DNA of 64,000 bases from Campylobacter concisus (GCF_002913715.1 NZ_PPCE01000004.1:186001-250000), one strand, 5' to 3'; positions 18,530-27,885 are shown, numbered from the stretch's first letter. Notes: a model not told the origin generated them from the letters alone. Translations and numbers: made by a program.

Positions 18530-20548
18530 TTAAAAGCTGATCTCTTTTATGTCAGCTACTTTTAGTATCTCACTATAAATTTGACCGATTATTGCGATGC
18601 GATTGTTTCGCACTTTCTCGTTTTCAACATTTATCATAACTTTGTCAAAAAACTCATCGATCTGTGGTTTTAATGCAAATAGCGCCTTTAGCCTTGGCTC
18701 ATACGCTAGGCTCTTATCAACTGCATTAAATGCATCATTTAAGGCTTTTTCAGCATCTATCTCAAAGAGGCTCTCATCGACCTTGCTAAATTTATCATCT
18801 TTTATGATGTTTGCAAGGCGCTTAAATGTCGAGAAATTCTCTCTAAAATTTGGCTCACTTGAAATTTTAGCAAGCGCCTCTATCATCTTGGTTAGCTCCA
18901 AGATGTCCTTTTCGCCACTTTTTATGCACGCTTTTACGATAGAAACGTTTGCGTCAAAGAAGGTATAGAGCCTATCAAGGATGAAATTTATAAGCACTTC
19001 AACGTCAAATTTCTTATAATCTTTTGCGATATCTTCTAAAATTTCTTTTACGTTAAATTTCAAATTATGCGCCAAAACGATCTTTATCACGCCATTTGCC
19101 GCGCGCCTTAGAGCGTAAGGATCCTTGGTGCCACTTGGGATTTTGCCGATGCTAAAAAGTCCCATTAGCGTATCAAGCTTATTTGAAAGCGCCATGACCG
19201 AGCTAAAGACCTTACTTGGGCACTGCGCCTCCTCGCCATCTGGCAGATACTGCTCTTTTATGGCCAAAACGACGTCTTCATCCTCATTTTTTGCCTTTGC
19301 GTAGTAAGCGCCCATGATACCTTGAAGCTCGGTAAATTCATAAACCATCTGCGTTGTAAGATCAGCCTTGCTTAGCATCACAGCTCGCTCTAGCTTAGCC
19401 CTGTACTCGCCAGCTTCTTTTTTAAGTAGCTCGTCATAGTTGCTAGCAAGCTTTTTAGCCACTTTTAGCTCTCTAAGCTCTTTTTCGTAGATACTTCCAA
19501 GCTCTTTTAGATAAGTTATATTTTTTAGTTTTTCTGGGCCAAATTCGTGCGCTAGGTCGCTTTGCCAAAAGAACATCGCATCGCTTAGCCTTGCTCTTAG
19601 CACCTTTTCGTTACCTTTAATAATGAGTGAGTAATCTTGCGTTATGGCGTTACTAACGACTACAAAGCCATTTGCGAGCTTATTATCTTTAAAGACTGGA
19701 AAGTAGCGCTGATTTTCTTTCATAGAAGTGATGATGACCTCGCTTGGCACCTCCAAAAATTCCTCTTCAAACGAGCCAAGAAGTGCTGTCGGATACTCGG
19801 TGATCGCCACAACTTCAGCTAACAAGTCTTTATCGATTTCGATCTTTAGCCCGCTTTTTTGGCTGATCTTTTCAAACTCATCAAGGATTATTTTTTCTCT
19901 CTCGCCTGCTTCAAGCACGACACCACGGCTCTTTGAGCCTTCAAAATACTCTTTTATATTTGAAATTTTTATCTTGTCGTAGCTGATACTTCTGTGTGGA
20001 TAGGTTGAATCACCACTCTCTACGCCAAATTTATTAAATTTTATGACTTCATTACCAAGTAAACACAAAAACGATCTTATCGGGCGGATAAACTCGAACT
20101 CTCCGTTGCCCCAGCGCATAGACTTGCCAAAGTTAAGACTCTTTAAAAACTCCTCAACCATCTCGCCCATTATCCTAGCAACCGGCTCGCCTTTTACCTC
20201 TTTTTCGTAGTAAAGCACCTCTTTGCCGTCTATCTCTTTAAATTTAAGCTCGCTCTCGCTTATGCCGCATTTATTTGCAAAGCTAAGTGCTGCCTTTGTA
20301 AAGACTCCGTCTTTTAGCGCAACTTGCTTTGGCGCACCGATAAAGCTAGCCACGCTGTCAGGCTGAGATTGTGGAAATTTCTCATGAAAAAAGACCAAAC
20401 GACGCGGCGTATAATAAAATTTAAAAGGGCTTACAAGATTATATTTTTCAAGTACAGCCTGCCATTTAGCATTGATATTTGGCAGCTCCCTTAAAAACGG
20501 TATCGCTGGAAGCTCTTCAACTCCAATTTCTAATAATAACTCTTTCAT
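18530..20548 (-). CDS. glyS: glycyl-tRNA synthetase beta subunit
   Basis: The 672-residue beta subunit of the heterotetrameric bacterial glycyl-tRNA synthetase starts with the family signature LLLEIGVEELPA. It also has PTALLGSFEEEFLEVPSEV, KDPYALRRAANG and a helical C-terminal anticodon-binding region. The alpha subunit gene is not in the window. The ATG overlaps the stop of the small upstream ORF (20545-20697) by 4 bases. Confidence 0.96.
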   Translation of the reverse strand: MKELLLEIGVEELPAIPFLRELPNINAKWQAVLEKYNLVSPFKFYYTPRRLVFFHEKFPQSQPDSVASFIGAPKQVALKDGVFTKAALSFANKCGISESELKFKEIDGKEVLYYEKEVKGEPVARIMGEMVEEFLKSLNFGKSMRWGNGEFEFIRPIRSFLCLLGNEVIKFNKFGVESGDSTYPHRSISYDKIKISNIKEYFEGSKSRGVVLEAGEREKIILDEFEKISQKSGLKIEIDKDLLAEVVAITEYPTALLGSFEEEFLEVPSEVIITSMKENQRYFPVFKDNKLANGFVVVSNAITQDYSLIIKGNEKVLRARLSDAMFFWQSDLAHEFGPEKLKNITYLKELGSIYEKELRELKVAKKLASNYDELLKKEAGEYRAKLERAVMLSKADLTTQMVYEFTELQGIMGAYYAKAKNEDEDVVLAIKEQYLPDGEEAQCPSKVFSSVMALSNKLDTLMGLFSIGKIPSGTKDPYALRRAANGVIKIVLAHNLKFNVKEILEDIAKDYKKFDVEVLINFILDRLYTFFDANVSIVKACIKSGEKDILELTKMIEALAKISSEPNFRENFSTFKRLANIIKDDKFSKVDESLFEIDAEKALNDAFNAVDKSLAYEPRLKALFALKPQIDEFFDKVMINVENEKVRNNRIAIIGQIYSEILKVADIKEISF

Positions 20549-20697
20549 ATTTCACTCTTTTTATTAAAATTTTCTCTTTTTTCTCTTACCATTTTTCTTA
20601 CTCTCTCCTTCTCTTGCGACTGCAAAATGACGCCTCTTATCATAAAAATAAGAAATAAAACAAACGCCGTAATCATAAAAATATCTAAAATTTGCAC
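20545..20697 (-). CDS. 50-residue single-span membrane protein coupled to glyS
   Basis: A GTG start at 20697 has GGAG 7 bases before it, formed by the end of the nuclease gene. The frame runs 50 codons and its TGA overlaps the glyS ATG (ATGA). The product begins MQILDIFMITAFVLFLIF, a single transmembrane helix at about residues 6-25, followed by a strongly basic, Glu/Arg/Lys-rich helical tail. The arrangement argues for a real gene rather than a chance frame. I do not recognise a family. Confidence 0.65.
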   Translation of the reverse strand: MQILDIFMITAFVLFLIFMIRGVILQSQEKERVRKMVREKRENFNKKSEI

Positions 20698-20700
20698 TCT

Positions 20701-22104
20701 CTACTCCACAACGATTTGGTTTTCTCTCTTGTAAATTTTAACTCTCGCGTTTTCAAAACTATACTCGCCATCTTTTAGCTTTTTCTTGCTATAAACCCTG
20801 ATCTTACCGTATGGTGTATGTAGATAGCCCCTCTCTAGTCTGCCCGAAATTTTAGCAAAGACATCGCCACTTCTAGCTTCGCTTAATTGCGATGCATCTA
20901 ATAAATTTTCGCTAATATCTTTTGTGCCATGCTCATTTATGATCTCATAAGAGCTGACTTCAAGCGCATCTTTATAAATTTTCATTCGCTTTACTAAAAC
21001 ATCTAGCTCTTCGCCTACAGTAACGCTATTTTTAGGATCATAAACATAAATTCCACGGTGATTTTTCGAGAAAATAAAGCCATGCTTATCTTTTAAGATA
21101 ACAACCGCTTTTTCAATCACTGCTGGCACAGCTTCTGGATGATCAAAAAGCGTATCTACATCAGCCGTCTTATAGCTTTGTTCGCTTATTTTTTTATTGG
21201 CTTTATTTTCATCTTTTTTAAAAATTTTACTTACAAAGCCTTTTTTTACTGGGCTTGGATCAGTTGAAATTTTAAACTTTAACGCAAAGTGATCCGAGTA
21301 AAGGTCGCTCTTTGCAAAGCCTTTTTCATCGATTGCAAAGCTTGGTTTAAAGACTTCAAAACTGCCACTAACATAACTTAGATCGCCATTTTCCATAAAG
21401 CTGGGCGAAAGCAAAACATGATCGATCGCTCTTTTTTTGCCATGCACTGCGTGAGAATATCTATCTTTTGGCTCAAGCTCTTTATAAAGATCATAAAAAT
21501 TTCTCGTTGCGATGATATCATTTAGGATGGATTTTTGTCCAAAGGGCGAGTTAAAATCACCCAAAATAATCGCGTTTTTCTCTTTACCCAGAGCCGTTCT
21601 TAACGTTTTTTCAGCCTTTTTTTGCATATTTATGCCATTTTTATAAGTTGGAAAGTGATTTACAAATATGCTAAATTTTTTACCTTCCGTCTCAAAAATA
21701 ACCTTTAAAATATTTCTCGTCTTTACGTTTGGAACTTTAAAAATTTCACTGCCACTTGGCTGCAATTTTGAAATAAGCCCAAGCCCAACAGGCGAATTTT
21801 TCTCCTTTGTAAAACTAACAAATTTATACTCGCTATCACTTGCCAGAGCTTTTAAAACCTGCTCATTTTCGATCTCTTGAAGTGCGATAATGTCAGTATT
21901 TAATGCATTTATGACTTGTCTTGTTCTTTGTAGTTTTGAATCAGCTGCCTCACAGTCCCATTTTGATACGCCTACTTTAAAATCAAGATATTCACTACCA
22001 TCATCTTTGCAATCAAATAAATTTTGTACATTATAAGTTGCGATGCTAATTTCACTCGCAAATGCCACTAAAATGGTAAAAACTAAAGCAAAAACTACTC
22101 TCAA
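20701..22104 (-). CDS. secreted endonuclease/exonuclease/phosphatase-family protein
   Basis: The 467-residue protein has a signal peptide (to about residue 17, VAFAS) and then a DNase I-like EEP fold with IATYNVQNLFD, ALQEIEN, ILGDFNSP and SDHFALKF, the four metal and catalytic regions of the superfamily. After about residue 320 a separate C-terminal part of mixed strands (DVFAKISGRLERGYLHTPYGKIRV) may be an OB-like domain. Candidate activities are extracellular nuclease or phosphodiesterase, and the sequence alone does not decide. It overlaps trmL by 4 bases. Confidence 0.85.
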   Translation of the reverse strand: MRVVFALVFTILVAFASEISIATYNVQNLFDCKDDGSEYLDFKVGVSKWDCEAADSKLQRTRQVINALNTDIIALQEIENEQVLKALASDSEYKFVSFTKEKNSPVGLGLISKLQPSGSEIFKVPNVKTRNILKVIFETEGKKFSIFVNHFPTYKNGINMQKKAEKTLRTALGKEKNAIILGDFNSPFGQKSILNDIIATRNFYDLYKELEPKDRYSHAVHGKKRAIDHVLLSPSFMENGDLSYVSGSFEVFKPSFAIDEKGFAKSDLYSDHFALKFKISTDPSPVKKGFVSKIFKKDENKANKKISEQSYKTADVDTLFDHPEAVPAVIEKAVVILKDKHGFIFSKNHRGIYVYDPKNSVTVGEELDVLVKRMKIYKDALEVSSYEIINEHGTKDISENLLDASQLSEARSGDVFAKISGRLERGYLHTPYGKIRVYSKKKLKDGEYSFENARVKIYKRENQIVVE

Positions 22105-22580
22105 ATCTCACTCCTAAAGTCAAATTCAGTGATATTTTGCCTGATCGCCTCATACGCGATAATGCCAGCGCTCATAGCTAAATTTAAGCTCCTGCCCTCT
22201 TTTCCCATTGGTATGGTTATGGCATTTTTAAAATTTATATCCATAAATTCTCTTGGCAGCCCAGTACTCTCGCCACCAAAAAATATAAAATCTCCTGGCT
22301 TAAACTCGGCCTCGTAGTAAAGCCTATTTGTCTTTGTGGTAGCGAAGAAAAATCTATCCTTGTGGCTTAAGTTCGCTTCTAAAAATTCTTCCAAACTATC
22401 CCAAATTTTTGGATTTAAAATTTTCCAGTAGTCAAGCCCTGCTCGTCTAACAGCCTTTTCGCTCAGATCAAAGACCGTTGGCTTAACGATATGTAGCTTT
22501 AAATTTGCATTAACGCACATTCTACCGATAGCTCCAGTATTTTGCGGTATCTGAGGGTGGACTAGGACTATGTTAAACAT
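22101..22580 (-). CDS. trmL: tRNA (cytidine/uridine-34 2'-O)-methyltransferase TrmL
   Basis: This 159-residue SPOUT-class methyltransferase of the YibK/TrmL type methylates the wobble ribose. Signatures are VLVHPQIPQNTGAIGRMC at the N-terminus, FFGGESTGLPRE in the middle and IPMGKEGRSLNLAMSAGI, the trefoil-knot SAM site, at the C-terminus. Its stop overlaps the nuclease start by ATGA. Confidence 0.93.
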   Translation of the reverse strand: MFNIVLVHPQIPQNTGAIGRMCVNANLKLHIVKPTVFDLSEKAVRRAGLDYWKILNPKIWDSLEEFLEANLSHKDRFFFATTKTNRLYYEAEFKPGDFIFFGGESTGLPREFMDINFKNAITIPMGKEGRSLNLAMSAGIIAYEAIRQNITEFDFRSEI

Positions 22581-22654
22581 AAGCTTTCTTTGCCTTAAAA
22601 AGTGTTATAAACTAGCCTATTTTAGCCAAAATGGGCTTTTAAGAGTTTTAAAGA

Positions 22655-23842
22655 CTAATCTTTTCTAGGCCTATACTCGATTAGATATTTTGAAATTTCA
22701 AACTCTTGCCTACGTTTTATCTCTTTTGCGATCTCTTCGTTTTTAAAACCAGCTGATAAAATTTCTGCCACATCAACTTTCGCGTCAAATTTTACCTCAT
22801 AAATTCCAAGCTTCTTGGCACGCTCTATCCGCTCTTTATTATAAGCTCCAAGCCATGATTTTATGGGCATATTTAGGGCAATTTGCATTAGCTCTTTATC
22901 GCTTGGTATATCCTTAAAATAAGGCTGCTTTAAGATAGAAAAGTAGCTCTTTGGTAGACGCATTTTCTCTAAAATTTCTTTTGCATTAGACTCAAAATTT
23001 CCAAAAAGTAGATATAAAAATAATCTCTCATCATCCACAAATTCTCTAGCACTCTTAAGATAGCTTAAAAACCCATCATCCATAGAAATTTGCATACCAA
23101 AAATTTCTTTAAAAAGCCCAAGCTTAAAAAGATAATAAGCTCCTTTTTCTAGATGCTTTGCTCGAAAAAATTTAATAAGCTCAGTATTTATCCTATCTCT
23201 GCTTAGATGCTCTAAACTAAGGCTTTTCATAAGAGCTAGCGTCTCATCAGCTATGCTAAAATCAAGCCTCGCACTAAACTGCACACCACGAAGCACCCTT
23301 AGTGGATCTTCTTTAAATTTTTCACTATCAATGTGCTTTAATGTCTTGTTTGCCAGATCTTGCTTTCCACCGTAAAAGTCTAAAATTTTTCCATTAAAGA
23401 TATTCATCATCATGGCATTTATCGTAAAATCTCGCCTAAGACTCGCCATTTTGGGATCGTTAATATAGCTTACTGCAAAGTCTTTGTGTGAATTTCCAGT
23501 TTTGCTCTCGCTTCTTGGAAGCCCAATGTCGTAGTTTTTGTATTTGTAGATGAAGTAGCTTTTACCAACTCCGCTAGCGCCTATGCTAGCCATTAGCTCA
23601 TTAAATTTAGTAGGCTCAATGTCATAAGCTTCGATGTCATAATCATAAATTTCTCGCCCCAAAAATGCATCTCTCACGCAGCCACCAACTAGATAGACAC
23701 GTGAAGTAAATGGAGCAAATAGCGATCTAAAAAAGTCTAGCTCGCTATTTTTATAAATTTTATTTTTGATTTTTATCTCATTTTTTAAGCCGTCTAATGG
23801 CTTATTTTGAGAGATTTTGGAGTCTATTTTCGATATTTGCAA
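22655..23842 (-). CDS. cca: CCA tRNA nucleotidyltransferase / poly(A) polymerase family
   Basis: The protein has a class II nucleotidyltransferase head with VYLVGGCVRDAFLG, the catalytic pair in DYDIEAYD, RRDFTINAMMMN and EDPLRVLRGVQFSAR, followed by a helical neck and tail. It should add or repair the CCA end of tRNA. The start is uncertain. The frame begins with TTG at 23842, which overlaps the upstream gene by 41 bases and has no good ribosome site, and no ATG occurs before the catalytic head. Up to about 35 N-terminal residues may therefore not be translated. Confidence 0.88.
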   Translation of the reverse strand: MQISKIDSKISQNKPLDGLKNEIKIKNKIYKNSELDFFRSLFAPFTSRVYLVGGCVRDAFLGREIYDYDIEAYDIEPTKFNELMASIGASGVGKSYFIYKYKNYDIGLPRSESKTGNSHKDFAVSYINDPKMASLRRDFTINAMMMNIFNGKILDFYGGKQDLANKTLKHIDSEKFKEDPLRVLRGVQFSARLDFSIADETLALMKSLSLEHLSRDRINTELIKFFRAKHLEKGAYYLFKLGLFKEIFGMQISMDDGFLSYLKSAREFVDDERLFLYLLFGNFESNAKEILEKMRLPKSYFSILKQPYFKDIPSDKELMQIALNMPIKSWLGAYNKERIERAKKLGIYEVKFDAKVDVAEILSAGFKNEEIAKEIKRRQEFEISKYLIEYRPRKD

Positions 23843-24218
23843 GGGTAAATTCTAAAAATTTTGTCGTTAGCTCAAGCCTTGAAGCGAGATTTTGCTCAGG
23901 AGTTTGTTTAAGCCCTTCAAAAAGTACTTCTATGCGTTCAGCAAGGTTTGTTAAGAAAATTTTCTCTTCGCTCACCTCTCTATTTTTTATTGGACTTACT
24001 GGCTCCTCTTTTACTTCAAACGCTTGCTCATTTTGTAAATTTGTCTCAACTTTTAGCTCGTTATTTAGTGCATTTTCATTAGTCTCTATAGCCAAAAGCT
24101 CTTTTTTTAAATTCTCACGCTCAAGCTCTTCTTGCTTTTTACTTTGCAATGCTTCTATTTTCTCAAGCTCGGCACTAACCTCACTGATTGCCATTCTAGC
24201 GATATCATCAAGCTTCAT
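23802..24218 (-). CDS. coiled-coil protein, positional match to invasion antigen CiaD
   Basis: The 138-residue protein is acidic, Glu/Lys-rich and helical. It begins [20 protein letters not shown] and has no signal peptide. It lies directly upstream of cca, where I recall ciaD (Cj0788) in C. jejuni, and the N-terminal pattern is similar to what I remember of CiaD. This is synteny plus weak similarity, and no secretion or host activity is shown. The ATG at 24218 overlaps the stop of the TPR gene (ATGA), so I prefer it to the GTG at 24233. Confidence 0.65.
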   Translation of the reverse strand: MKLDDIARMAISEVSAELEKIEALQSKKQEELERENLKKELLAIETNENALNNELKVETNLQNEQAFEVKEEPVSPIKNREVSEEKIFLTNLAERIEVLFEGLKQTPEQNLASRLELTTKFLEFTLANIENRLQNLSK

Positions 24219-24460
24219 AATCTTATCAACCACCTTTTAAATTCATTTATCTCTTCATCACTTTTCATTCTGATAAAAAACTCTTTCATCTGCTCGTTTT
24301 TTATCGCTCGCTCTTTGCGAAGTCCGCTCAGACGGTTTATCGCGCTAAGGGCATCTTTGTTTGACGGATCTTGCTTTAAGATATTTTTATAAATTTCAAG
24401 TGCATCATCTTTTAGCCCCTGAGCTTCGTAGATCAGTGCTTCAGTGATTGTGTTTTTCAT
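24215..24460 (-). CDS. 81-residue TPR-like protein
   Basis: One tetratricopeptide-type helix pair is visible ([20 protein letters not shown], then [14 protein letters not shown]), followed by a charged helical tail with several Lys/Arg. It has no signal peptide. It overlaps leuB upstream and the CiaD-like gene downstream, each through ATGA, so it is likely co-translated with both. Its function is unknown. A protein-binding role fits a TPR. Confidence 0.7.
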   Translation of the reverse strand: MKNTITEALIYEAQGLKDDALEIYKNILKQDPSNKDALSAINRLSGLRKERAIKNEQMKEFFIRMKSDEEINEFKRWLIRL

Positions 24461-25524
24461 TTTTTGATAAATCCTGCGATAACATCGCCTATCTCGCTAG
24501 TTGAGCAAATTTCAACCGCATTAAAAGCAGCGATATCTTTTGTTCTATAGCCTTTTGCAAGTGCCTCTTTCACAGCATTTTCTATCGCATCTGCGGCTTC
24601 ATTTTCACTAAATGCGTATCTTAGCATCATCGCTGCACTTAAAATTGTTGCGATTGGATTTGCTATGCCCTGCCCTGCGATGTCTGGAGCTGAGCCGTGT
24701 ATTGGCTCATAAATTCCCACTTTGCCGCCCATGCTAGCGCTTGGCAAAAGTCCTATCGAGCCACAGATCATACTCGCCTCATCGCTTAAAATATCACCGA
24801 ATAAATTTTCAGTAAGTATGACGTCAAAATTTGCTGGAGCTCTTACTAGCTGCATAGCTGCATTATCCACATACATAAAGCTAAGCTCTACTTCAGGGTA
24901 ATTTTTAGCCACTTCGCTAGTCACCTCACGCCAAAGCTGACTTGTCTCAAGCACATTTGCCTTATCGACCATGCAGACCCTTTTTTTGCGAAGCATTGCT
25001 GTTTCAAAAGCGATCTTTGCGATGCGTTCGATCTCCATTTTAGAATAAACCATCGTATTAAACGCTCTATCTTCGCCTTTTTCACGTGGCTGCCCAAAAT
25101 AAAGTCCGCCTGTTAGCTCACGAACCACGACAAAATCAACGCCTCTTAAAACCTCTGGCTTTAGCGTGCTAGCATCCACTAGCTCATCAAAAACAATGGC
25201 TGGGCGTAAATTCGCATAAGCTTCAAGCTCTTTTCTAATCTTTAAAAGCCCGCTCTCTGGTCTTAGATGTCTTGGCAAGCTATCCCACTTCTCGCCGCCG
25301 ATCGCCCCAAAAAGCACAGCATCAGAGTTTAGAGCAGAGTTAAGCGTCTCATCTGGCAAAGGCACGCCAAATACATCATAAGCTGCACCGCCCATAAGCT
25401 TGTAGTCGTACTCAAATTTTATTCCAAACTCAGCGCTAACGACATCTAAAATTTTTATCGCCTCATCTATGATCTCAGGGCCGATGCCATCGCCTTTTAT
25501 AACACAAATTTTATATTCTCTCAT
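24457..25524 (-). CDS. leuB: 3-isopropylmalate dehydrogenase
   Basis: The 355-residue LeuB oxidises and decarboxylates 3-isopropylmalate in leucine synthesis. It has [14 protein letters not shown] at the N-terminus, [10 protein letters not shown] with the substrate-binding region, the metal-binding Asp cluster in [12 protein letters not shown] and [14 protein letters not shown]. It is 3 bases from leuD upstream and overlaps the TPR gene downstream. leuA and leuC are not in the window. Confidence 0.96.
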   Translation of the reverse strand: MREYKICVIKGDGIGPEIIDEAIKILDVVSAEFGIKFEYDYKLMGGAAYDVFGVPLPDETLNSALNSDAVLFGAIGGEKWDSLPRHLRPESGLLKIRKELEAYANLRPAIVFDELVDASTLKPEVLRGVDFVVVRELTGGLYFGQPREKGEDRAFNTMVYSKMEIERIAKIAFETAMLRKKRVCMVDKANVLETSQLWREVTSEVAKNYPEVELSFMYVDNAAMQLVRAPANFDVILTENLFGDILSDEASMICGSIGLLPSASMGGKVGIYEPIHGSAPDIAGQGIANPIATILSAAMMLRYAFSENEAADAIENAVKEALAKGYRTKDIAAFNAVEICSTSEIGDVIAGFIKK

Positions 25525-25527
25525 TAT

Positions 25528-26007
25528 TTAATCCAACTTTACTTTTGCGTATTCTATAAGTCCGCCGGCGTTTAGAAGCTCTTGCATAAACGGCGGTATA
25601 GGGCTAAATTTATACTCTTTGCCGCTGGTTAGATTTGCGACCGCGCCGTTATCTACGTCTATTTTTAGCTCATCGCCCTCGTTTATCTCGTCCGTTTCTT
25701 TGATCTCGAGTATCAAAAGCCCCGTATTAAAGCTATTTCTATAAAAAATTCTCGCATAGCTTTTAGCTATCACCGCGCCTATACCGGCAGCTTTAAGCGC
25801 GATAGGAGCGTGCTCGCGAGAGCTACCGCAGCCGAAATTTTCGCCCGCTACGATAATGTCGCCCTTATCTATCTTGGAGCTAAAATTAGGATCGGCGTCC
25901 TCCATTATATGTTTTGCTAAGATATTTTCGTCGGAAGTATTTAAGTATCTGGCGGCGATAATTATATCGGTATCGATATTGTCGCCGAATTTCCAAACTT
26001 TATTCAT
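25528..26007 (-). CDS. leuD: 3-isopropylmalate dehydratase small subunit
   Basis: The 159-residue LeuD has VWKFGDNIDTDIIIAARYL, GENFGCGSSREHAPIALK and a YRNSFNTGLL segment, all family signatures. The ATG at 26007 starts exactly at the conserved N-terminus, and the open frame up to 26106 is not used. The partner leuC is not adjacent. Codons here are much richer in CpG than in leuB, so the gene matches the foreign-looking block upstream more than its operon partner. Confidence 0.94.
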   Translation of the reverse strand: MNKVWKFGDNIDTDIIIAARYLNTSDENILAKHIMEDADPNFSSKIDKGDIIVAGENFGCGSSREHAPIALKAAGIGAVIAKSYARIFYRNSFNTGLLILEIKETDEINEGDELKIDVDNGAVANLTSGKEYKFSPIPPFMQELLNAGGLIEYAKVKLD

Positions 26008-26131
26008 CGTTTCGCCTTTTTTAAATTTTCGAGATTTTAGCCAAAAGTAGCTAAATAATTCATCAAACGGCGAATAAAATTTGCGGCCTAAACGGCTAAA
26101 GGGCAAGGCAAAGGGCGCTAAACGCCACTTT

Positions 26132-26314
26132 TTATTTTTTTAAATTTAAAGAACACCTGCCTAGGAATTTACACGCCGGGCAAAAACCCGTAACGCCGAC
26201 GATAATCGGGATTAACCCGATTAACGCCCAGTAGCTCTCGTAAAAATACCAAACCGCTACCGTAAAAATCAGCCCCAGTACGACCCTAATAATTCTACTT
26301 TTTACGCTTACCAT
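26132..26314 (-). CDS. DUF2892-type inner membrane protein (copy 1)
   Basis: The 60-residue protein has two hydrophobic segments (about residues 7-25 and 28-43) and a GFCPACKFLGRC motif, the layout of DUF2892/YgaP-type membrane proteins that often accompany sulfur-handling genes. Its ATG lies 5 bases after the stop of a second copy (26320-26481). Any link to sulfide is inferred from context. Confidence 0.75.
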   Translation of the reverse strand: MVSVKSRIIRVVLGLIFTVAVWYFYESYWALIGLIPIIVGVTGFCPACKFLGRCSLNLKK

Positions 26315-26319
26315 ATTTT

Positions 26320-26481
26320 TTACCTTTTTTTAAAAATTTTATAAAGCGGGCAGTAACCGTAATATCCCGTTAAAAGCGGAATTAGCCCGACCGTCCACAA
26401 CCAGCAGTCGCAAATAAATCCGAAAATAAAAAACCAAATCGCCGCTATAATCAAACGTATAGTTTTATCTAAAACGCTCAT
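26320..26481 (-). CDS. DUF2892-type inner membrane protein (copy 2)
   Basis: This 53-residue frame has ATG at 26481 and TAA at 26320. The sequence MSVLDKTIRLIIAAIWFF starts a first helix, and VGLIPLLTGYYGYCPLYK ends the second, parallel to copy 1. A GGAGATAAA site lies just before the ATG. It begins 10 bases after the stop of the flavoprotein gene, so the three are probably one transcript. The two copies likely arose by duplication and diverged. Confidence 0.72.
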   Translation of the reverse strand: MSVLDKTIRLIIAAIWFFIFGFICDCWLWTVGLIPLLTGYYGYCPLYKIFKKR

Positions 26482-26491
26482 TTTATCTCCT

Positions 26492-27829
26492 TTAAGCTAA
26501 AGCTTTTAGCATTCCGTTCATAACCATAGGTTTAAATCCGTAAATTTTAACCAGCCAACTCATATAGCTCTCTCTAGTAGCGCCGAAGCACTCTAGCGTC
26601 GGAGCCGTTCCCTCCCAGTCAAACTCTACCATTATGGCCTTGCCGTATTTGGTGATAAAAGGGCAAGCCGTATATCCGGTAAATTTCTCGCTAGGTTCTC
26701 GTCCTTTTATCGTATCGGCTAAATTTTTAGCTAAGATCGGATACATTTTCCTAACGCTAGCCCCCGTTTTACCGGCTGCAAATCCGCAAATATCGCCGAT
26801 ACCGAATATATTTTTAAATTTTGTACTTTGCAGGCTGTATTTATCGACGGCTAGAAAATTTAGCTTGTCGCCCTCTTTGGTTAGGCCGGCGCGAGCTAAA
26901 ATTTCGCTTCCTTTTTGCTTAGGCGGCAGGTGAAGCCAGTCGTATTTTACGTCGATTAGCTCAGACGCGATTTTATCTTCGCCGTTTTGTCTATATGCCG
27001 TCCAAAACTCGAAAGTAGCGGTATTTGAGCTTTTATCGACGGCTACGATTTGGTGGCGAAGATTAAATTTTATCTTTCTTTTTATCATTATTTGAGTCAT
27101 CGCCGCGGCATAAGTCGGATCGCCGAAAAGTTTGCCGCCTCCGACGTAAAGATTAACGCTGCCTTTATCGCGATTGCCGGCCAACCTCAGCCTATCTTCG
27201 CTCATGCAAGTTACTTTTTTATTTGCGCCGCTGCATTTCATCGGGGTTTTTTGATCGCAAAATACCGCTGCACCGCCGTTTTGAGAGAATTTTTTCATCA
27301 ACTCGTTGCTCTTTACAGCGCCTTGTAGAGTGTAGACGGAGGATATGTTACCGCTCGTATCGTTAATATCCTCTAAGCTCAGCCCCTTAACGGCTTCAAA
27401 GTCGTATTCCACGCCGCTTGCTACGATTAGATAATCATACCCTAGCTCGCTCCCGTCGTCTAAAACGAGCAGATTGGCTTCGGGCTTTATCTCCGATACG
27501 TTTTTGCGTATCCACTCGGTTCCTTGCGGGATATAATCCGCTTTTTCGTAAACGACGTCGCTAGCTTCGTAAATTCCGACGGCGATTAGCGTAAAGCCCG
27601 GCTGGTAGTAAAATTTCTCGTCTTTATCCACGAGAATTACCTTGGCGTTAGGCGTATCTCTTCTAAGTTTAGCCGCCAACGCGATACCGCTAAGTCCCGC
27701 GCCCATTATGACGATTTTAGAATTTATATCGTCGTTTTCGCCACCCGTTACCGAGCAACCGCTCATACTCGCGGCTAGTCCCGCGGCCCCCATTAGCTTT
27801 AAAGTGTCTCTTCTTTGCAGTCCTTTCAT
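26492..27829 (-). CDS. Tat-exported FAD oxidoreductase, sulfide:quinone reductase-like
   Basis: The 445-residue flavoprotein begins with a twin-arginine signal (LQRRDTLKLMGAAG) ending in a lipobox-like SMSGC. The FAD-binding GxGxxG is IVIMGAGLSGIAL, and a second flavin motif is IFGIGDICGF. The PMKCSGANKKVTC segment holds Cys residues at the place where sulfide:quinone reductases have their active-site Cys. A C-terminal amphipathic stretch fits membrane attachment. A flavocytochrome c-like sulfide dehydrogenase is an alternative. A GTAAC palindrome lies upstream (27886-27898). Confidence 0.82.
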   Translation of the reverse strand: MKGLQRRDTLKLMGAAGLAASMSGCSVTGGENDDINSKIVIMGAGLSGIALAAKLRRDTPNAKVILVDKDEKFYYQPGFTLIAVGIYEASDVVYEKADYIPQGTEWIRKNVSEIKPEANLLVLDDGSELGYDYLIVASGVEYDFEAVKGLSLEDINDTSGNISSVYTLQGAVKSNELMKKFSQNGGAAVFCDQKTPMKCSGANKKVTCMSEDRLRLAGNRDKGSVNLYVGGGKLFGDPTYAAAMTQIMIKRKIKFNLRHQIVAVDKSSNTATFEFWTAYRQNGEDKIASELIDVKYDWLHLPPKQKGSEILARAGLTKEGDKLNFLAVDKYSLQSTKFKNIFGIGDICGFAAGKTGASVRKMYPILAKNLADTIKGREPSEKFTGYTACPFITKYGKAIMVEFDWEGTAPTLECFGATRESYMSWLVKIYGFKPMVMNGMLKALA

Positions 27830-27885
27830 AAATTCTCCTTTTAAACGAGTTTATGAAATGCTACATAAAAAAGGCCGCTCTCTCC

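Noticed and set aside
23797..24240. Long plus-strand frame (147 residues) opposite the CiaD-like gene
   Set aside because: Ser/Phe/Leu-rich composition is the shadow of a Glu/Lys-rich gene on the other strand, and the minus-strand chain of ATGA overlaps is decisive.
26114..26126. GGCG-CTAAA-CGCC hairpin followed by a T run on the plus strand
   Set aside because: It looks like a terminator only for plus-strand transcripts, and no plus-strand gene leads into it. On the minus strand the tail is weak, so I did not list it as a terminator.
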